64,000 nt of DNA from contig NC_034409.1 in the NCBI RefSeq assembly GCF_002078875.1, positions 105,567,250 through 105,631,249 on the forward strand, given 5' to 3'. Positions 26,001 through 38,646 of the stretch are shown in pieces. The translations under genes and the position numbers were made by a program. Below the pieces are notes generated by a model, which was not told where the DNA came from, made no database searches, and saw nothing but the letters and a program-made list of their open reading frames with translations. The first letter of the stretch is position 1; every line of letters starts with the position of its first letter. The DNA is from Numida meleagris (Eukaryota; Chordata; Aves; Galliformes; Numididae).

Positions 26001-29000
26001 TGGTGCTACTCTACTCCAAAAGCTGTGTGCCACTTGCTTTAGTCTTAATTTTCTGTCTTTTTTTCTTGGAAACTCATGGTGGGAAGTTTACAACTCACTT
26101 GCCACTGTTCAGCTGCTATACAGAGTTACAACTTTTCCAAAGTCAAAATGAGTAGTCATTCAGGACAACAGCAGACACGTCAGTCCCTTGGGGATCCAGG
26201 CTGTGAGCTGTCTGTCTACGTCAGGATATGAGCCCATCACAATATCTGAGCACCTTGTACATGTTTCCTAGGTTTGTCCTCAGAGTAGAGAAAAACAGTC
26301 CCTCTCTCCATCAAGAAAGCACTGAAATGGAAATTGTTCTGCTAGTCTTGGTATATAGTACAGTCTCTCTTCCAGCATCTATTTTTCTTGTGTATTTTTT
26401 AAAAAGAGCACTTCAAAGCAGCATCTGTTAGTCATGATATGTATTTATCATATTCAGCACAATAGCATTAGACTCATGGCTAGGTCATCTGAATGCTATT
26501 CTCATCTCAGGAAACCGCAGTGGATTGATGTATCGCACTAGTATTTCTGGGAACTACACAGCACGAGGTGAAAGATTCATCCATAAAATGAATGATCGAC
26601 TTTACTTACCCTTATTCTTACTTCCCCTTGTATTTCAGCTGCTGTAATGCAGTTGAACATACCTCTACACTCTCCAAAAATGGGACATTAATTTAAAATT
26701 TCAGCAGTGAGTGCTGTTGCAGATGTGCTGGAGAGCTTTGTAACATCTTCAGCTTCTCTCCAGGAAGGTGCAGATCCCTCTGAAGCCCTGCATTAGTCCT
26801 AGCAGTCCCGTGCTGAAGTATCAGTTGGTCAAGAGGTCTACATGGCTGGTTTGCTGGTACAAACTGGTAATGAATTGTGCAAAAATATGTGGAAGAATTG
26901 AATGAAAGACTTATATAAAAGTTTAAACCCATTTGGTCTGCTTTGAAGTTTAAAATGTCCTTAAAAGTCATTTAGCCTAAGTGCCTGTGCCTGATTTAAA
27001 AATTCTACATTCACTGTCTGCGGAATAGCTTTGAAGTTTCCAGCAGAGACAAATGACACTTTCATCATGAGGAAAATTGGGAGTATATAGGAACTTTCTT
27101 TGGCAACCTTACACATGGTTATGTAGTCTTAACCAGCAACACACTGCTGTGTGATCTGTAAATGTGAGTTTTCTGCCTGAAGCAGCTTCTAGCCTCACCA
27201 GGACGCAAACAGAACAAGGCCAAAATAAACACTATGTAGATGGGCTGAAATGAGGTGGTGAAATACCTGCAGCTAGTTTGCAACAATGGTTTGGAAAAGC
27301 CTTCCTAGTGGTGTGTTGATGGAGATATCTGAGGAAGAAAGGGTTTTTGTTCATAAGAAAGAAACTACTCCAAATAGGGAAGAACATGGAAGTCTATTCA
27401 GAGCTGAAGAGATCTTTTAGCTGTTCAAAGAAGATCTTTCAATGCACTAACTTCTTGGCTGGGCGAAGAGGTAGGGACTCCAGTAGGATGGATGTGACAG
27501 TCAGAGAAATCGTAGATGGAAATTGCTTAGACAGGAGGATACATCAGGTCTGCTTATGGGCAGAGGCAGAAAAGAAAAGGAATTAGTAATTATCAGAGAA
27601 GAAGAGGGATAGGTTTGTGAAGTGAAATATGTCTAAGCTTGGATAGTATCCAGTCAAACAGAGTGAGTGAGATAACAAAATACAAATAATACAAAGCTAT
27701 AAACACTGAGGCAGTCTAAGAACTCTGGGGTGTGATGCATGGGGAGCTTAATCACAAGAAACTGCAAAAGGGAAAAATAGCAGGAAAATATCAAAACTTT
27801 TTGACAATAAAATGTATTAGCCTTTGTATTAAGGGAATGGGTGGAAATAATACCCTGGAGCTGAGACCTTTTCAAGTGAGAAGAGAGTTAAGGAAACATT
27901 AATAAATGTACAATAGAAAATAACTGTAATAGTGAGGGAGACATATAGGGTTACCTGAGTAAACTTTCACACCATTTCTTCTAAGAATGTTCAAAGAAAA
28001 CTATACCACACCTCATTCTTTTATAAAATATATATACAGCTCACGATTCTACTGAACAACCCAATACATCTTCTGTTTTTTTAGAAATCCACAATCCAGT
28101 GATGTAAAATTACATCTCATAAAACCAATCTGAATGCTTTGTTTTGTTTTCCTGAAATGTATGTCTTTTTAAACAACAGAAGTCATAAAGTTTTGAAGCA
28201 ATTTTCTACATTACATGTGGCCTAATATCCTCGTTAACCAGTTTACCCCTTGTTGGACTGATACTTGGCTCTGTATGCCATTGGCAGCAGAATGCAGAAA
28301 AGACATAGTTCTTGGAGGCCAGCAGCCTGAAGAGATACCACGTTAGTGAAGTAATCCTATTCTTCAAACAATTCTCTCAATGAGTCATGCATGTGATGTA
28401 GCCTCTGTTGCTGGTGCCTTGAAGGAGTGGCTGTGATACCCAATGGGCGGAAGTGGAGCATAGCCACTCTGGAGGCTGCAGCTGGAATCTGGAAACCTGT
28501 AGGGAGCCAGTATATCCTTTAGAGCAACCTGATATGCTTTCTTAAAGAAGTGTGACTTACTTGGACCTCATTTTCCTTTCTCATCTTGCTGAAATCAAGG
28601 TGAGACTCCACTCATACAATCTTCACAGAAGACATGACCAGAAGGTGAGAAACATGAGGAAGTGCAGAGCTGAGAGCTGCATAACCTAACCAGGTGTGTT
28701 TATATGCAACGCTCATTATGGAGGGACAGACATGTTGTTGATTATCCAAGGGGGATGCTTCTTGGCCTCCTTAGCCTTCGCCTCCCTAACTTCAGCTTTT
28801 GAAGGATGGCTTCCTCCAAGCCCTACAAATGGTGAGCTTTTAGCTGAGTTCAGTTCTCAGCTGAGAACCCTGAGAAGCGTTCTCTGAACAACCTAACACA
28901 GCAAGGGAGGTGACAATTCCAGTGAGTGATAAAAGAGAAGAAATATCCTTTATCAAGAAAAGTGGAGCTCTGTTCTTTTTTTGGTTTTGTTTCGTTTTCC

Positions 29001-31540
29001 ATCAGGTGTTGTTAAAGGACTCATTTTGCTGATGCTCAGCAAAGTCCCAGATAAGCCCAAGGACTGGACTCAGTCCGTTGTGAGCCTGTATGGTAGTGTC
29101 TAGCCTTCTTAACATAGGTCCCAAAGGCTGGTAGGATTTGCAGTGAAGATATCCAAAGGATCCCTCCACAGGCCAGAGAGGAAGTTAAGCACTTGCAATG
29201 CATCAGGATCGCTTCATGAGGCACTTAAAATTCAAATGAGTTAATGATGTCCTTTGGACAGATGAGATGCTATTCCAACTTACCGGTGATTCAGGTTACT
29301 CTCCAGGCCATTCCCCTCATGTAATCAAAACTTGAGACGATGCCATAGAAAAATATAATGGGATCACTAGAAATATAATACAAACTGTATTGCTTTTTTT
29401 TTTTTTTTTTTGCCTTTTTTAATGTATTTGTACTTAAAAAAAATATTTTTAAATTAGTTCTTAGCTGGTCTTAGAAACAGTCTGAGCAAGAGGAGTTGCA
29501 GAAGAAATTCTGCATCACTGATGATCTCTGTTTTTCTGTGGGTAGTTCAAAAAGCATGTGGCATTTGAGGTTCCTGAGGTGGTCTCTTCTAAAAGCGGAA
29601 AGTGAGAGGAATGAAGGCATTCAGTGTGATTGGTGCTGTGCCATCTTGACCTCTGAGAAAATCAGTGTTGGTCTTACAAATCCCGATACAGTTGTTGCAA
29701 AATACATCCGTCAAAGACATTTTTGGTATATTAACTAAATCCAGTTTAATACTATGGAACATCTTGATCAAGAAAGGTGAAATTTGAGCTTCTTTTGAGC
29801 TTCTTGTCTCACTTTCACATTCCATGTTACAGTGCAGCTTCTCAGACAAGATATTTCTTAGAGAAAGATAAGCACACACATTAACCTAAAGTTCAGGAAA
29901 AATAAAGCTGCTACCTTCAGAGCAGTCCACATAGTGCTGTAATAAGGAATGCTTTAAAAGGAGTCCTAATTTAAACAAAGTCATCAGTGTGACCAACTTG
30001 TACAAACAGGGACCCATTGAAGTCATGTCCATGCGTCCAGGTGCTTAAGTGGGCAGACAGCACCTTCAGCCAAGGTCTTGGGACCCAGCTGAGACTCATG
30101 TGAATGCTTCTTGTAATATGGAGCCAGAGTTGTTCAGCATTTCTGATTTTAGCTATGCTGGGCTCAAGCTAGCAGGCAAGGAGCAGCAGAGATACTGCCA
30201 TGGGTTCACTGCCTGTTTTGCCTCTGCCAGTACCTTTGGACAATGCACTGGTGCTTGTCCCATGGCAGGCAGACCCAGTGAAACAGCTGCTGCCTTGGGA
30301 TAGGGAGATCCTGCCAGCAGCAGGACCACCCACCCCAGTGTAATTCTCTAGCAGCAATAAGGGTTCTCCATCCTTCACTCTCCTCTTCATCCTGAAGGTT
30401 GAAAAATCCAGGTATTCCAAGGCTCCTGGAATGCTGTGAGCCAACCCTGGGGAGTGATGTAGCACTAAGATGGGTGTCCTGGACTGATTTGTCATGGCCT
30501 GCTGTAGGATCTTGCTCTTCATTGTGAGAGGTCTTCATCACATACACCTGCTATGACTCCATGCCTGTTCCCGTGAGGACTTGGACCCTGCCTTTCCATG
30601 TCAGGTTGTTGTTCTCATTGTGCGTGTCAGCAGCTGGGCAACATCATCTGGAAATCCTGTGCATAACTCTGTGAGATGCTTTGGAGGCCTCCAGAAAAGT
30701 TCTAGCCAATCTAAACAAAAATGGTTCTTTAATTGGGATTTTTAAGTGTTTAATGTAATGATTCAACAATGCACTTACCATTTTTTGAGTTAAAAGTACA
30801 CATGAAGTAGATTGCAAGCATCTGTAGATATATTTCTACTGAAAGATGATCTATTATTGTTATAGTCAGCATGTAGGTGTGCCTACCATAACTTTTTAAA
30901 ATAGTGAGTGACTAACCTTTTCCAATAATTCAGTTTTTCTAACCTTTACACGAGTTTTGATTTTTTAAGAGATACAGGCTTACAGTACTTATTTCCCAAA
31001 TGATCACAAGGCTTACGCTGCCACTGCTCAGGTCTCAAACATTAGTAATTTAACCCTGTGCTTATAAATTGTCACCAAAACACCCATAAGAAGGGAGTCT
31101 GGCAAGTAGGCTCCCACCGCACGGCACTGATTCCTGCTGCACAAAATGGATATGAAGAACATTTGCTATTAAACCTGAAACCACACCCATTTTGTCTTAA
31201 AAAGAGACAAAAGAACAGCAAAAGAAAGGGAAATAGTTAGAGGTCTGAGCTAATGTGGGTCTCTGCAGTAAGCAAGGCCTGATGTGGAAAGCCTCTCATA
31301 AATGTTAGTGCTAATTTTGCAGACCAGTTCTTCAGCTGGTGTTGCAAAAAAAAAGGGGAGCCATGCCATTAGGCATCAGATGTAGTTTTGGGGCCCAGTG
31401 TACAGTGTGGGAAGCCTCTAAATTTAGAAGAGAAAGAAAACATCCTGCCCTTTGTAAACAGCCAAAATGGATTGCAATGACAAATTAACAAGCTACTATA
31501 CACGCCATTCTAAAGTAAGGAATAATGGAAGTTATTCATT
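23090..31540. other. Intergenic sequence between the GC-richer block and the ERG 3' end
   Basis: No supported gene. Open frames are short (up to 117 codons) and mutually overlapping. A T-run occurs at 29394-29411, followed by AT-rich sequence. No CR1 copy is visible here, which makes it the longest CR1-free part of the downstream region. Some of its right end may still belong to a long ERG 3' UTR. Confidence 0.45.
29394..29411. repeat. Poly(T) run
   Basis: Eighteen consecutive T bases, followed by TGCC and more T. It could be a reversed retroposon tail, but no body is recognisable. Confidence 0.85.
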
Positions 31541-32002
31541 ATTCACTTTATTTACTAATAATAATACAGTATGTATTAATAGGAAGGGGGCATAGTAATT
31601 CAACATATGCGTCAGTATGAAGATACATCTCAGGCTGAGATTAAACTGCATAATCTGGCAGCAATGTAAAATAATTTCTGGGAGACAGGATTCTTCCTTA
31701 GAGGCCTCCTTTAGACTTCATTTTCAATCGTGGCCATGAAGATGTCAAAGAATTGGGCATGGTTGCAATCTCTGGGCAAAAGAAGCTTGGGACAGGAATG
31801 GCAAGGCACTACTACAAAGGGCTGCAAACATTTTTGCAGAATTTTCTGGAAAAGGAGATACATAGCATCTGTCCACATTTAATTTATGCTAAGCATTGCT
31901 ATTTGTTCCTACATTTAACAGATTTAATGAAACAAAATTTTAAAACAAACTACCTTTTAACTTAGTGGGAAGAAGGTCTGACAGGTGTGTCAGGCACTAA
32001 AA

Positions 32003-32022
32003 ATGCAAATGCAAATGCAAAC
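32003..32022. repeat. Tandem TGCAAA units forming overlapping octamer motifs
   Basis: ATGCAAATGCAAATGCAAAC contains two overlapping perfect ATGCAAAT octamers (32003-32010 and 32009-32016), the POU/Oct consensus, plus a third one-base variant. It may be only a hexamer microsatellite. If it lies in the ERG 3' UTR it would be transcribed. Confidence 0.9.
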
Positions 32023-32485
32023 TACAGTGTCAATCTGAATTGCCATGCTAGGCCAAGCTTATTTTATTACATACATTCTGCATTCTAAGTACTAATATAT
32101 TCATAATGTAAACATTAAGCATACAGAGTTAAAATTCAAGGCCACAATATTTTTGATTGTCCCTTTTTGTGTCTTTGGTTGGCCGAGATCAACTCGTAGT
32201 GTATAAATGCATAAGTTATATAATAATTATATAAAAAGGAAAAAATAACATTGACTTGTATACTTCATTCTGACAAACGCACAGCGTTCGCGACTCAATA
32301 AAGAAAAACTGGCGCCCGCCTAACAAAAATCCTTAGATGATTTCTGATTTTGGCAGTCAGGGGTTGTCTCTTGCTTTAGCCAATAGGAAAGAAACCCCCT
32401 TAATAATGATGAGGTTCTAACTGGTAACTTTTAAATATCAAATACAATTCCAGTTTTACTTTTTTTTAAAAAAAAGAGATGCATA

Positions 32486-32506
32486 TTCTGATTTCTGATT
32501 TCTGAT
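32486..32506. repeat. Perfect 3 x 7-bp tandem repeat
   Basis: The unit TTCTGAT is present three times in succession, followed by the partial copy TTCT. It lies in the probable 3' UTR. Confidence 0.93.
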
Positions 32507-33484
32507 TTCTTCTGCTTTTCCCTTCTTCCATTTTCTTTAATTACTATAAAAACAAGTCTGTTCCTTCTGTAATACTGGGAATGGTATGATACTGAGCAAA
32601 ATGTTTCACAAGTCCAAACAAGTATTTCTTCACAGTCCCAACACTACTAATTTTTCAGTCTCTTCAGTCTCTACTGGTAGAGTTTATTTCCTCCCATTCT
32701 CACCGCCTTTGTCCTCCTCTGTCTCCTTTCCGCTTCCTCTGTCAGGTGCAGGCCTCTGATCTACAATCATACACTTGCCATTCAGCACATTCTCATTTCC
32801 AATGTTTGGCTCAGGGTTCTTGTAATACTGTCAAGGAATCCTAAAGTTTGGGTTGTCTTCACAGTTTGAGTAGCTGATAACACTCTGATGAATGGAATGC
32901 ATTTGATTTTAATCAAAACAATGCTGTTATATTCCAAATCAGCTTCCACACTAAACAAGTCTATGTTGATATGTTCTATTTTTTAAATACAGGTAGGTGT
33001 TTGTTTATTTTTTTTCCTTTTTAATCCCTTTTCTCCCTCTTTTGTAATGATTCATATATTGTATGTTAGGTCATTATAGACTTATCCTTATATTGCTGTA
33101 GTATAGTCACGGTTTTGCATTAGCAAGATATCAAACTTTACCCATAAGCTTATCAACTTTTTAAGACCACTAGCTTTCATAGGTTTTCCTTATCATTTCA
33201 TGCTTTTACCTACAACAGTCTATTGTTGTTTGGTCCACAGACTCGATGCCCATATACATTACATTTTAGTATCTTAATACTTCTTGAATATCTCTTTTAA
33301 ATCCCTACTACAAAGAGTCTTTTTGAAATTTACTTTTAATGTGTTTTTATCCCAGCCAAACCTTCACCTGTCTCTTTAGGCACTTTTAATTCATGTACTC
33401 TGATAGAGTTCATTGCAATTCATTGGGGACTGTATCCCAGCGAGCAGTGTTTTTGGTTTTTCTGGTGTTTCTTTCTTTCCCCAC

Positions 33485-34005
33485 TTAGTAGTAGGTGCCA
33501 AGATGAGAAGGCATATGAGCAGCTGGCAGCCTGGTATTGGGGTAGATACCTCCAGTTGGTGAATTCCAGTATGGATTAGGGGCAGCGAAAAAGCTGGATG
33601 AGGTTACGGGCAAAGCAGGGGGATGGGGAGCTACAAAGTTCATCTTCTGGGGGTGTGCGTGATAGGAACTCATGTAGGGGAGGTCTGATGGGTATTTGTA
33701 CATGGACGATTCCGGGGGGTGAGGCTGGAGGGCCTGAGCAATTCCGTGGAAATCAAATTTGTAGGCATAGCGTTTACCATGAACTTTAGTCATAATATTT
33801 TTATCATAGTAGTAGCGAAGTGCACGGCTGAGTTTGTCATAGTTCATGTTAGGTTTGCTTTTCCTCTCTCCCCAACGCCGAGCCACTTCATCAGGGTCAG
33901 TCATCTTGAACTCTCCATTGGTGCCCTCCCAGGTGATGCAGTTGGAGTTAGAGCTGTCTGAGAGAAGCTCCAGTAGGAACTGCCACAGCTGTATCTGCCC
34001 ACTCC
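33485..34005 (-). CDS. ERG: ERG terminal coding exon: ETS DNA-binding domain and C-terminus
   Basis: ERG is a nuclear ETS transcription factor that binds GGA(A/T) sites and controls endothelial, haematopoietic and cartilage programmes. This exon encodes its last 173 residues. The ETS domain spans about exon residues 5-86. It has the three family tryptophans (W8, W26, W45) and the recognition-helix motif [11 protein letters not shown] with the two GGA-contacting arginines (R61, R64), then [10 protein letters not shown]. The tail is Pro/Tyr-rich and ends in [10 protein letters not shown], which separates ERG from its paralogue FLI1. The tail also has VTSSS, a SPOP-type serine-rich motif reported in human ERG. 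The acceptor is a strong pyrimidine tract, TTTCCCCCCACAG, just above 34005; the stop TAA is at 33487-33485. The exon enters in phase 1: the first two bases complete a Gly codon begun by the 48-nt exon. The frame is intact. Confidence 0.98.
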
Positions 34006-36778
34006 CTGTGGGGGGAAACAAAGTGAAAATGTCAGGAATAATGACTAGTAAAGTTAAGACACCAGTTATTTCAGGTTTTCACACAGAACCCTATTAGGAA
34101 ATATTGCAATGTCAGTTCCTGCTTCTTACTCAAACTAGTCCCCCTTCTCCCATCCTATCTCATGAAATCCTAAAGAGCAGAGATAATGGTTATGTGTCAT
34201 GTTTTCCTTCATCTGGGTGGCAGAATGCCATTGCAGGGAAATTTAATGGTTACTTAATGACATTCATTGTAGACAATTGATGGGGAAATCATACAGCACT
34301 CATTTAGGAAACTAATCTCTGAAGTTCAGGACAAACAGCTTTCACTTGCGTAATATTTTGCTTGTTCTCACAGCATTATGTTGTAACTAAATGTTCTCTG
34401 CTATGGAAAAGGCCTACACAAAATGGAGAAGTTTAGAGAAAGCTGGACACATGCCAAACCATATCACCCATTTGCAGCATTTGGGGAAATGCAGAACGGA
34501 AACTTATTAGCTTGCTGTTGCACTGCATACAACCATAGGGCAAAACATTTGCAAGAACAGTGAAAAGGTCCATAAAATACATTCTCATCATCATTGTGTG
34601 TCAAACAAGTTAGGACATAAAATGTTTTTATTTTTTATTTTTCTCCTTCCTCTGCCAATTTTGTATTTAAAGAAAAATAATCAGTCTGCTGGGAATTTTG
34701 CAGAAGAGTGTGGCCTGGTTATAGGAACAAAGTTCGACCATTTTAGGCCATTGAAAGTCAATTGTGAAGGGCCTTGCCACTGATATTCATGATAAAAGCT
34801 TAGCATTTCTTAATAAAGCAGCACTGGAATGATGCAAAACACAGCTGAAGCAGCTTGCAAGGCAATCTCTTTCACAAGCACAGTGTCAGCAGAATTTGCC
34901 AACCAGCTTGCATGTCCTAACTTCTAAGTACATATCTAACCAGGATTTGGTTGGGTTTATTTTCTTTCTTTCTTTTTTCTTTTTCTTTTTCTTTTTCCAA
35001 ACCAGAAATGTGGATATAATAAACAAGCTTTTCTTTACAAAGCTTATTGTGGTAAATTATAATATCAAGATAGATTAGCATCTGAAATTCATTAGCAGTT
35101 TATACTTCAGTGCAACTGAAACTCATATTCGTTTAAATTATATGTATCCAAACTGCCCTTAATGAATTTCTTCTGTTCCATTAACATGCATTAAATAAAC
35201 AAACAAACAGAAGAATCTGTGGTATGAGCAAGGCATGCAAGTTTTAATACATGAAACATAACAAGGGGATTAGCCTTTGAAAATCAATAAACAGTTCAGC
35301 ACAGGACAACGCACAAATTTTTGAATAAGCAATCCAACATATGTTCTAGCATAAACACTTGCCTTCCAAATGTAATATATAGTCCTATGAAAATAAATGG
35401 TTGCTGTCAATTTCCTTTTAATGAGAGATTAATTCTACCAATTTATAAACAGAACATGTTAAAACACAGGAATGATGATGTGTAGAAATGCCACACCCAA
35501 ATGCTAAAAATGTATCCCAATCCAGAGCACTTTAGTGTCTTCAAGGTTAATGAAGGCTACCAAATGCACACTTGGCAAAACTGTAAAAGCCTGAGACACA
35601 CAAGTTAAAGAGAGGTAAATCCTCACATCTAATTAAGGTCAGTGTCACCTGGAAATCCACCACCTGAGGCCATTTGAAAAAAAGCCATTCTTAATATTTA
35701 GCTGCCTTCCTGTGCAATGCTAAACTATCTAGAAAGTAATCTAACCTAGAACCATGGTTGATGTCACTTGGGACAAAATGAAAGGAAATGTAGCAGTATT
35801 TCAGTAAATTCATGCTTGGAAAGGCAATAAAATTGCTGTAAGATCAAACTTTGCTCAGAGTTGAGGAAACCTATAATGTGGAACAAGTAACACTGTGCCC
35901 TTTGGGTCTTAAAGAAAGGGAAAAAGGAAGTGGCACAAATAATGTCAATTTATTGTGGCAGATAACAGTGATGTATGACCACAGTGTGTCCTGCAGACTC
36001 AGAGAAACAACAGTGAAATCTGCCCAGTTCATAATCAGTTTTATTAACTCATCAGGAAGTTCATCCATCTTCAGCTAAAATACACTACAAGGACCAGCTC
36101 ACAATGCACCTAGTTACCACCTTCTTATCATGAGAGAACATTTCAGAGGTGTCTGAGCCAATTATTCTTTGCAAATAGATTCTGCTTTCCAATTTTTCCC
36201 TATATGTTTTTGCTGGCTTCTGTTATGCAACCCAAAATATTGCACAGGTCAAGGTCAGCATGTCATTGAACTGTGGATTAACAAAATCTGGGACACATAT
36301 GACACAGACTGGTAAAAAACTCATGCCCTTCTCGAGGGGTACCTGAAGGACAGCATCTAAGAAAACTCCCAGTGTTTAAGCACCAGAAATGAATTCCTAT
36401 TGATATAGTTAGTAAAATATAATGAGATATCTGACTGACTGAATATAACCATAATTTCTAGGATGAGATGAACAGCTCTCTATTGAGAGCTACAATAACT
36501 ATATCTCCAACGAATATAATGGCAACTAAGACACCTAACTCCTATCTAGACAGTTACTCTATGACACTGGAATTTATGCGCCTTAATCTGTGAGCTCAGT
36601 CCCACTCTTAAGAAATTTAGAAACCTAATAATTCAACATGTTAAGTATCAGCTCTCACTGAGTCATACTAAGGAGCAGTAAAATTTGTCACATCACCTTC
36701 AGAGTCTGGCCTTAAAATAGGAGTGGGGACACTATTAGAGAAGAAAAATTCTCCTAAATCAGCAAAACCCCTCCTCAC
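34006..36778 (-). other. ERG: ERG intron, 2773 bp (48-nt exon to ETS exon)
   Basis: The donor CAG|GTGAGG is at 36779/36778 and the acceptor CCCCCCACAG at 34006. A T/C-rich low-complexity tract lies at 34957-34998. No nested gene or CR1 copy is visible. Confidence 0.9.
34957..34998. repeat. T/C-rich low-complexity tract
   Basis: Runs of TTTC and CTTTTT units on the plus strand, hence A/G-rich in the ERG pre-mRNA. It lies mid-intron, so it is not a splice-site pyrimidine tract for ERG. Confidence 0.85.
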
Positions 36779-36826
36779 CTGGATTTGCAAGACGGCTGCT
36801 GGTCGGTCCAAGAATCTGATAAGGAT
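36779..36826 (-). CDS. ERG: ERG coding exon, 48 nt
   Basis: A 16-codon exon with phase 1 at both ends. Together with the split codons it encodes DPYQILGPTSSRLANPG, the linker directly before the ETS domain. The acceptor TTTTGTAG lies above 36826 and the donor is CAG|GTGAGG. Length and protein match the corresponding 48-nt exon known in other vertebrate ERG genes. In the ETS family the segment just N-terminal of the ETS domain often contributes to autoinhibition; that role here is an inference. Confidence 0.96.
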
Positions 36827-38589
36827 CTACAAAATTGTAAAGAAAGATTTAAAGTCATGTAACAATGTAATATATTTTAGGTATCATTTTTTAACCTTGT
36901 AGGAGTCAGCAGTGCCACCTGCAAAGCAGATCCAACACTGAGGAAAGTGGCTCCTTTCTCTGCATCACAATATTTGCAGGTTTTCCTTTAAAATTGGGTG
37001 TGCAAGAAAACAGTTGCAAGGATACATATTTCCTTTTTATTCTCTGTATTAGTGCGCACAAGCACATGTTCTGACACACTGTAAAGCTGATCCAGAAGTA
37101 TTCTGATTCCTATTTAAACAAGTCACCCTCTGGTACTATCTACCCATGTAATGTGCCAGGGCCCACAGGCCAGAGACCTAGTGCTAAGTGTGACACAGAC
37201 GGGTGAAGAGATGTTCCTCCTCGAAGGACAGTGACCTGTCATTTTGTGGGGGCTACGTTTGTTTTCCCCATACCACTGCTAGTTTTTTTCTGTTCCAAAA
37301 CAGACTCCAAAAAAGGGTGGAGAGGGCAGGGCTGAACCCATGTGAAGTGGCTGCATTGGCTCTTCATCACCACAGTCCAGGGAAGGATCTCTACTAAACT
37401 TGTGATTAGAGTTTTCCAAATTCCAAAACATCTCAGTGCTTTCCTCATGGGATTCCTTGTGGAAATTTAATCTGAATTCAACCTGAATTGACTGTAGGAA
37501 AGCCAAAGCAATGGTTGATAAGCACAACCTGAAGCCCCCTGCAGAACAAAAATGTCACTGGGCTCTTGTCTCCAGACAATTGCGCTCAAACATCCTCTAG
37601 TTTTACAGTCAAGAAGATAATCAGGTTACAGTCCTTACACATTTAAATAATCTGTGCAGCTCACATGCTTGCATTAGATGGTCTCAAGGACTTACATAAA
37701 TCACAAATACACTTCTTGAAAGATTCTCATGGCTGGGAGGCCAGATTAGATAAAATGCTATCTGGGCTAAAAGAAGTACAGTACTTCCCAGGCAGCATGC
37801 ATTTAAGTTAGCTCTAACAGAAACCAGAATCATGATTTGAAATCCATGTGATAAAAACAGACACAGAGACTTCTGAGCTAAGAATATCCTCCAAAACTTC
37901 TCTATGTCCTACTTCTACCTATTTGTTATTAGCAAAAGACATCATTGACTCAGAGTGTAGTGCTTTCTAACTCTCTGTCCAAGACGCTTTCTAGTTTCAC
38001 AATATGGGATTAAGTCCTACTCCATAAATTAGCTGGTTTGAAACCACAAAACGCACCTATCTTGCTAAACAACTAGCCTACATTCTTACAAACCTCCACT
38101 TTCTCTTTACAGTTTTCCAATAGATTGATAATCCTTCTATTTTTCCTGTTTAATTTCAGGAGTTCAGGATGTAAAATTCAAATACGTTTCTGTGTGCTGC
38201 AATCAATTTTCATCTCTTTGTTTATGCACTTTTTTCAGTTGCTATTATTTCAGCTACTGTGGAGTATAAGTCTTTTGGCTTTCTTACTTTCTACCTTTGT
38301 ACTTAAACTGAATATAGGTACTTTAACAGCTTTTTCACTCTGAAAGGTTGTCATTACCATTAAACATTACTAAAAGCAAATTTTAATAGCCCTGGGAGCC
38401 TCCATTTAAGATCCAGCTGTACAGCCAGCTCAGACATGTCTGGGGATTTACTCGTCACTGTCTGGAAATCTCATTAGTGCTTTGAATCAGATCTTGCAAA
38501 TGGCTTCTGGTTGGTAGGTGAAAGCTGACTTGATCATGTTCAACAAACCCCATCACACCCAGGCAAAATTCAAACAAAATAACACCCAC
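36827..38589 (-). other. ERG: ERG intron, 1763 bp
   Basis: It lies between the 57-nt and 48-nt exons. The donor is TTAG|GTGGGTG, which deviates from the GTRAGT consensus at +4. The acceptor is preceded by TTTCTTTACAATTTTGTAG. No gene or repeat is recognised inside. Confidence 0.9.
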
Positions 38590-38646
38590 CTAACTGAGGA
38601 CGCTGGTCTTCTGTTTTGGGCACTGTTGAGGATGATGGCTGAGTAG
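38590..38646 (-). CDS. ERG: ERG coding exon, 57 nt
   Basis: A 19-codon, phase 1-1 exon encoding the linker ATQPSSSTVPKTEDQRPQL. The leading Ala and the following Asp use split codons. The acceptor TTCATTTTCAG lies above 38646 and the donor TTAG|GTGGGT at 38590. The segment is Ser/Pro-rich and probably disordered. It aligns with the human linker that precedes LDPYQILG. The size equals the human exon. Confidence 0.96.
   Translation of the reverse strand, partial: LLSHHPQQCPKQKTSVLS

Larger units (their letters stand above)
31541..33484 (-). other. ERG: Probable ERG 3' UTR (distal end uncertain)
   Basis: This sequence directly follows the ERG stop codon on the minus strand. Vertebrate ERG mRNAs have long 3' UTRs, and no other gene lies here. 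Candidate poly(A) signals AATAAA, read on the minus strand, are at 33009-33004, 32688-32683, 32068-32063 and 31552-31547. I cannot tell which are used, so the left boundary is only the most distal hexamer that I list. The segment is AT-rich with one marked CpG-dense patch at 32275-32325. It also contains tandem octamer motifs at 32003-32022 and a 3 x 7-bp repeat at 32486-32506. Confidence 0.5.

Noticed and set aside
33485..34021. Start Met of the 178-codon ORF containing the ETS domain
   Set aside because: MFPPT is translated intron (the acceptor pyrimidine tract); the exon begins at 34005 with the second base of a Gly codon.
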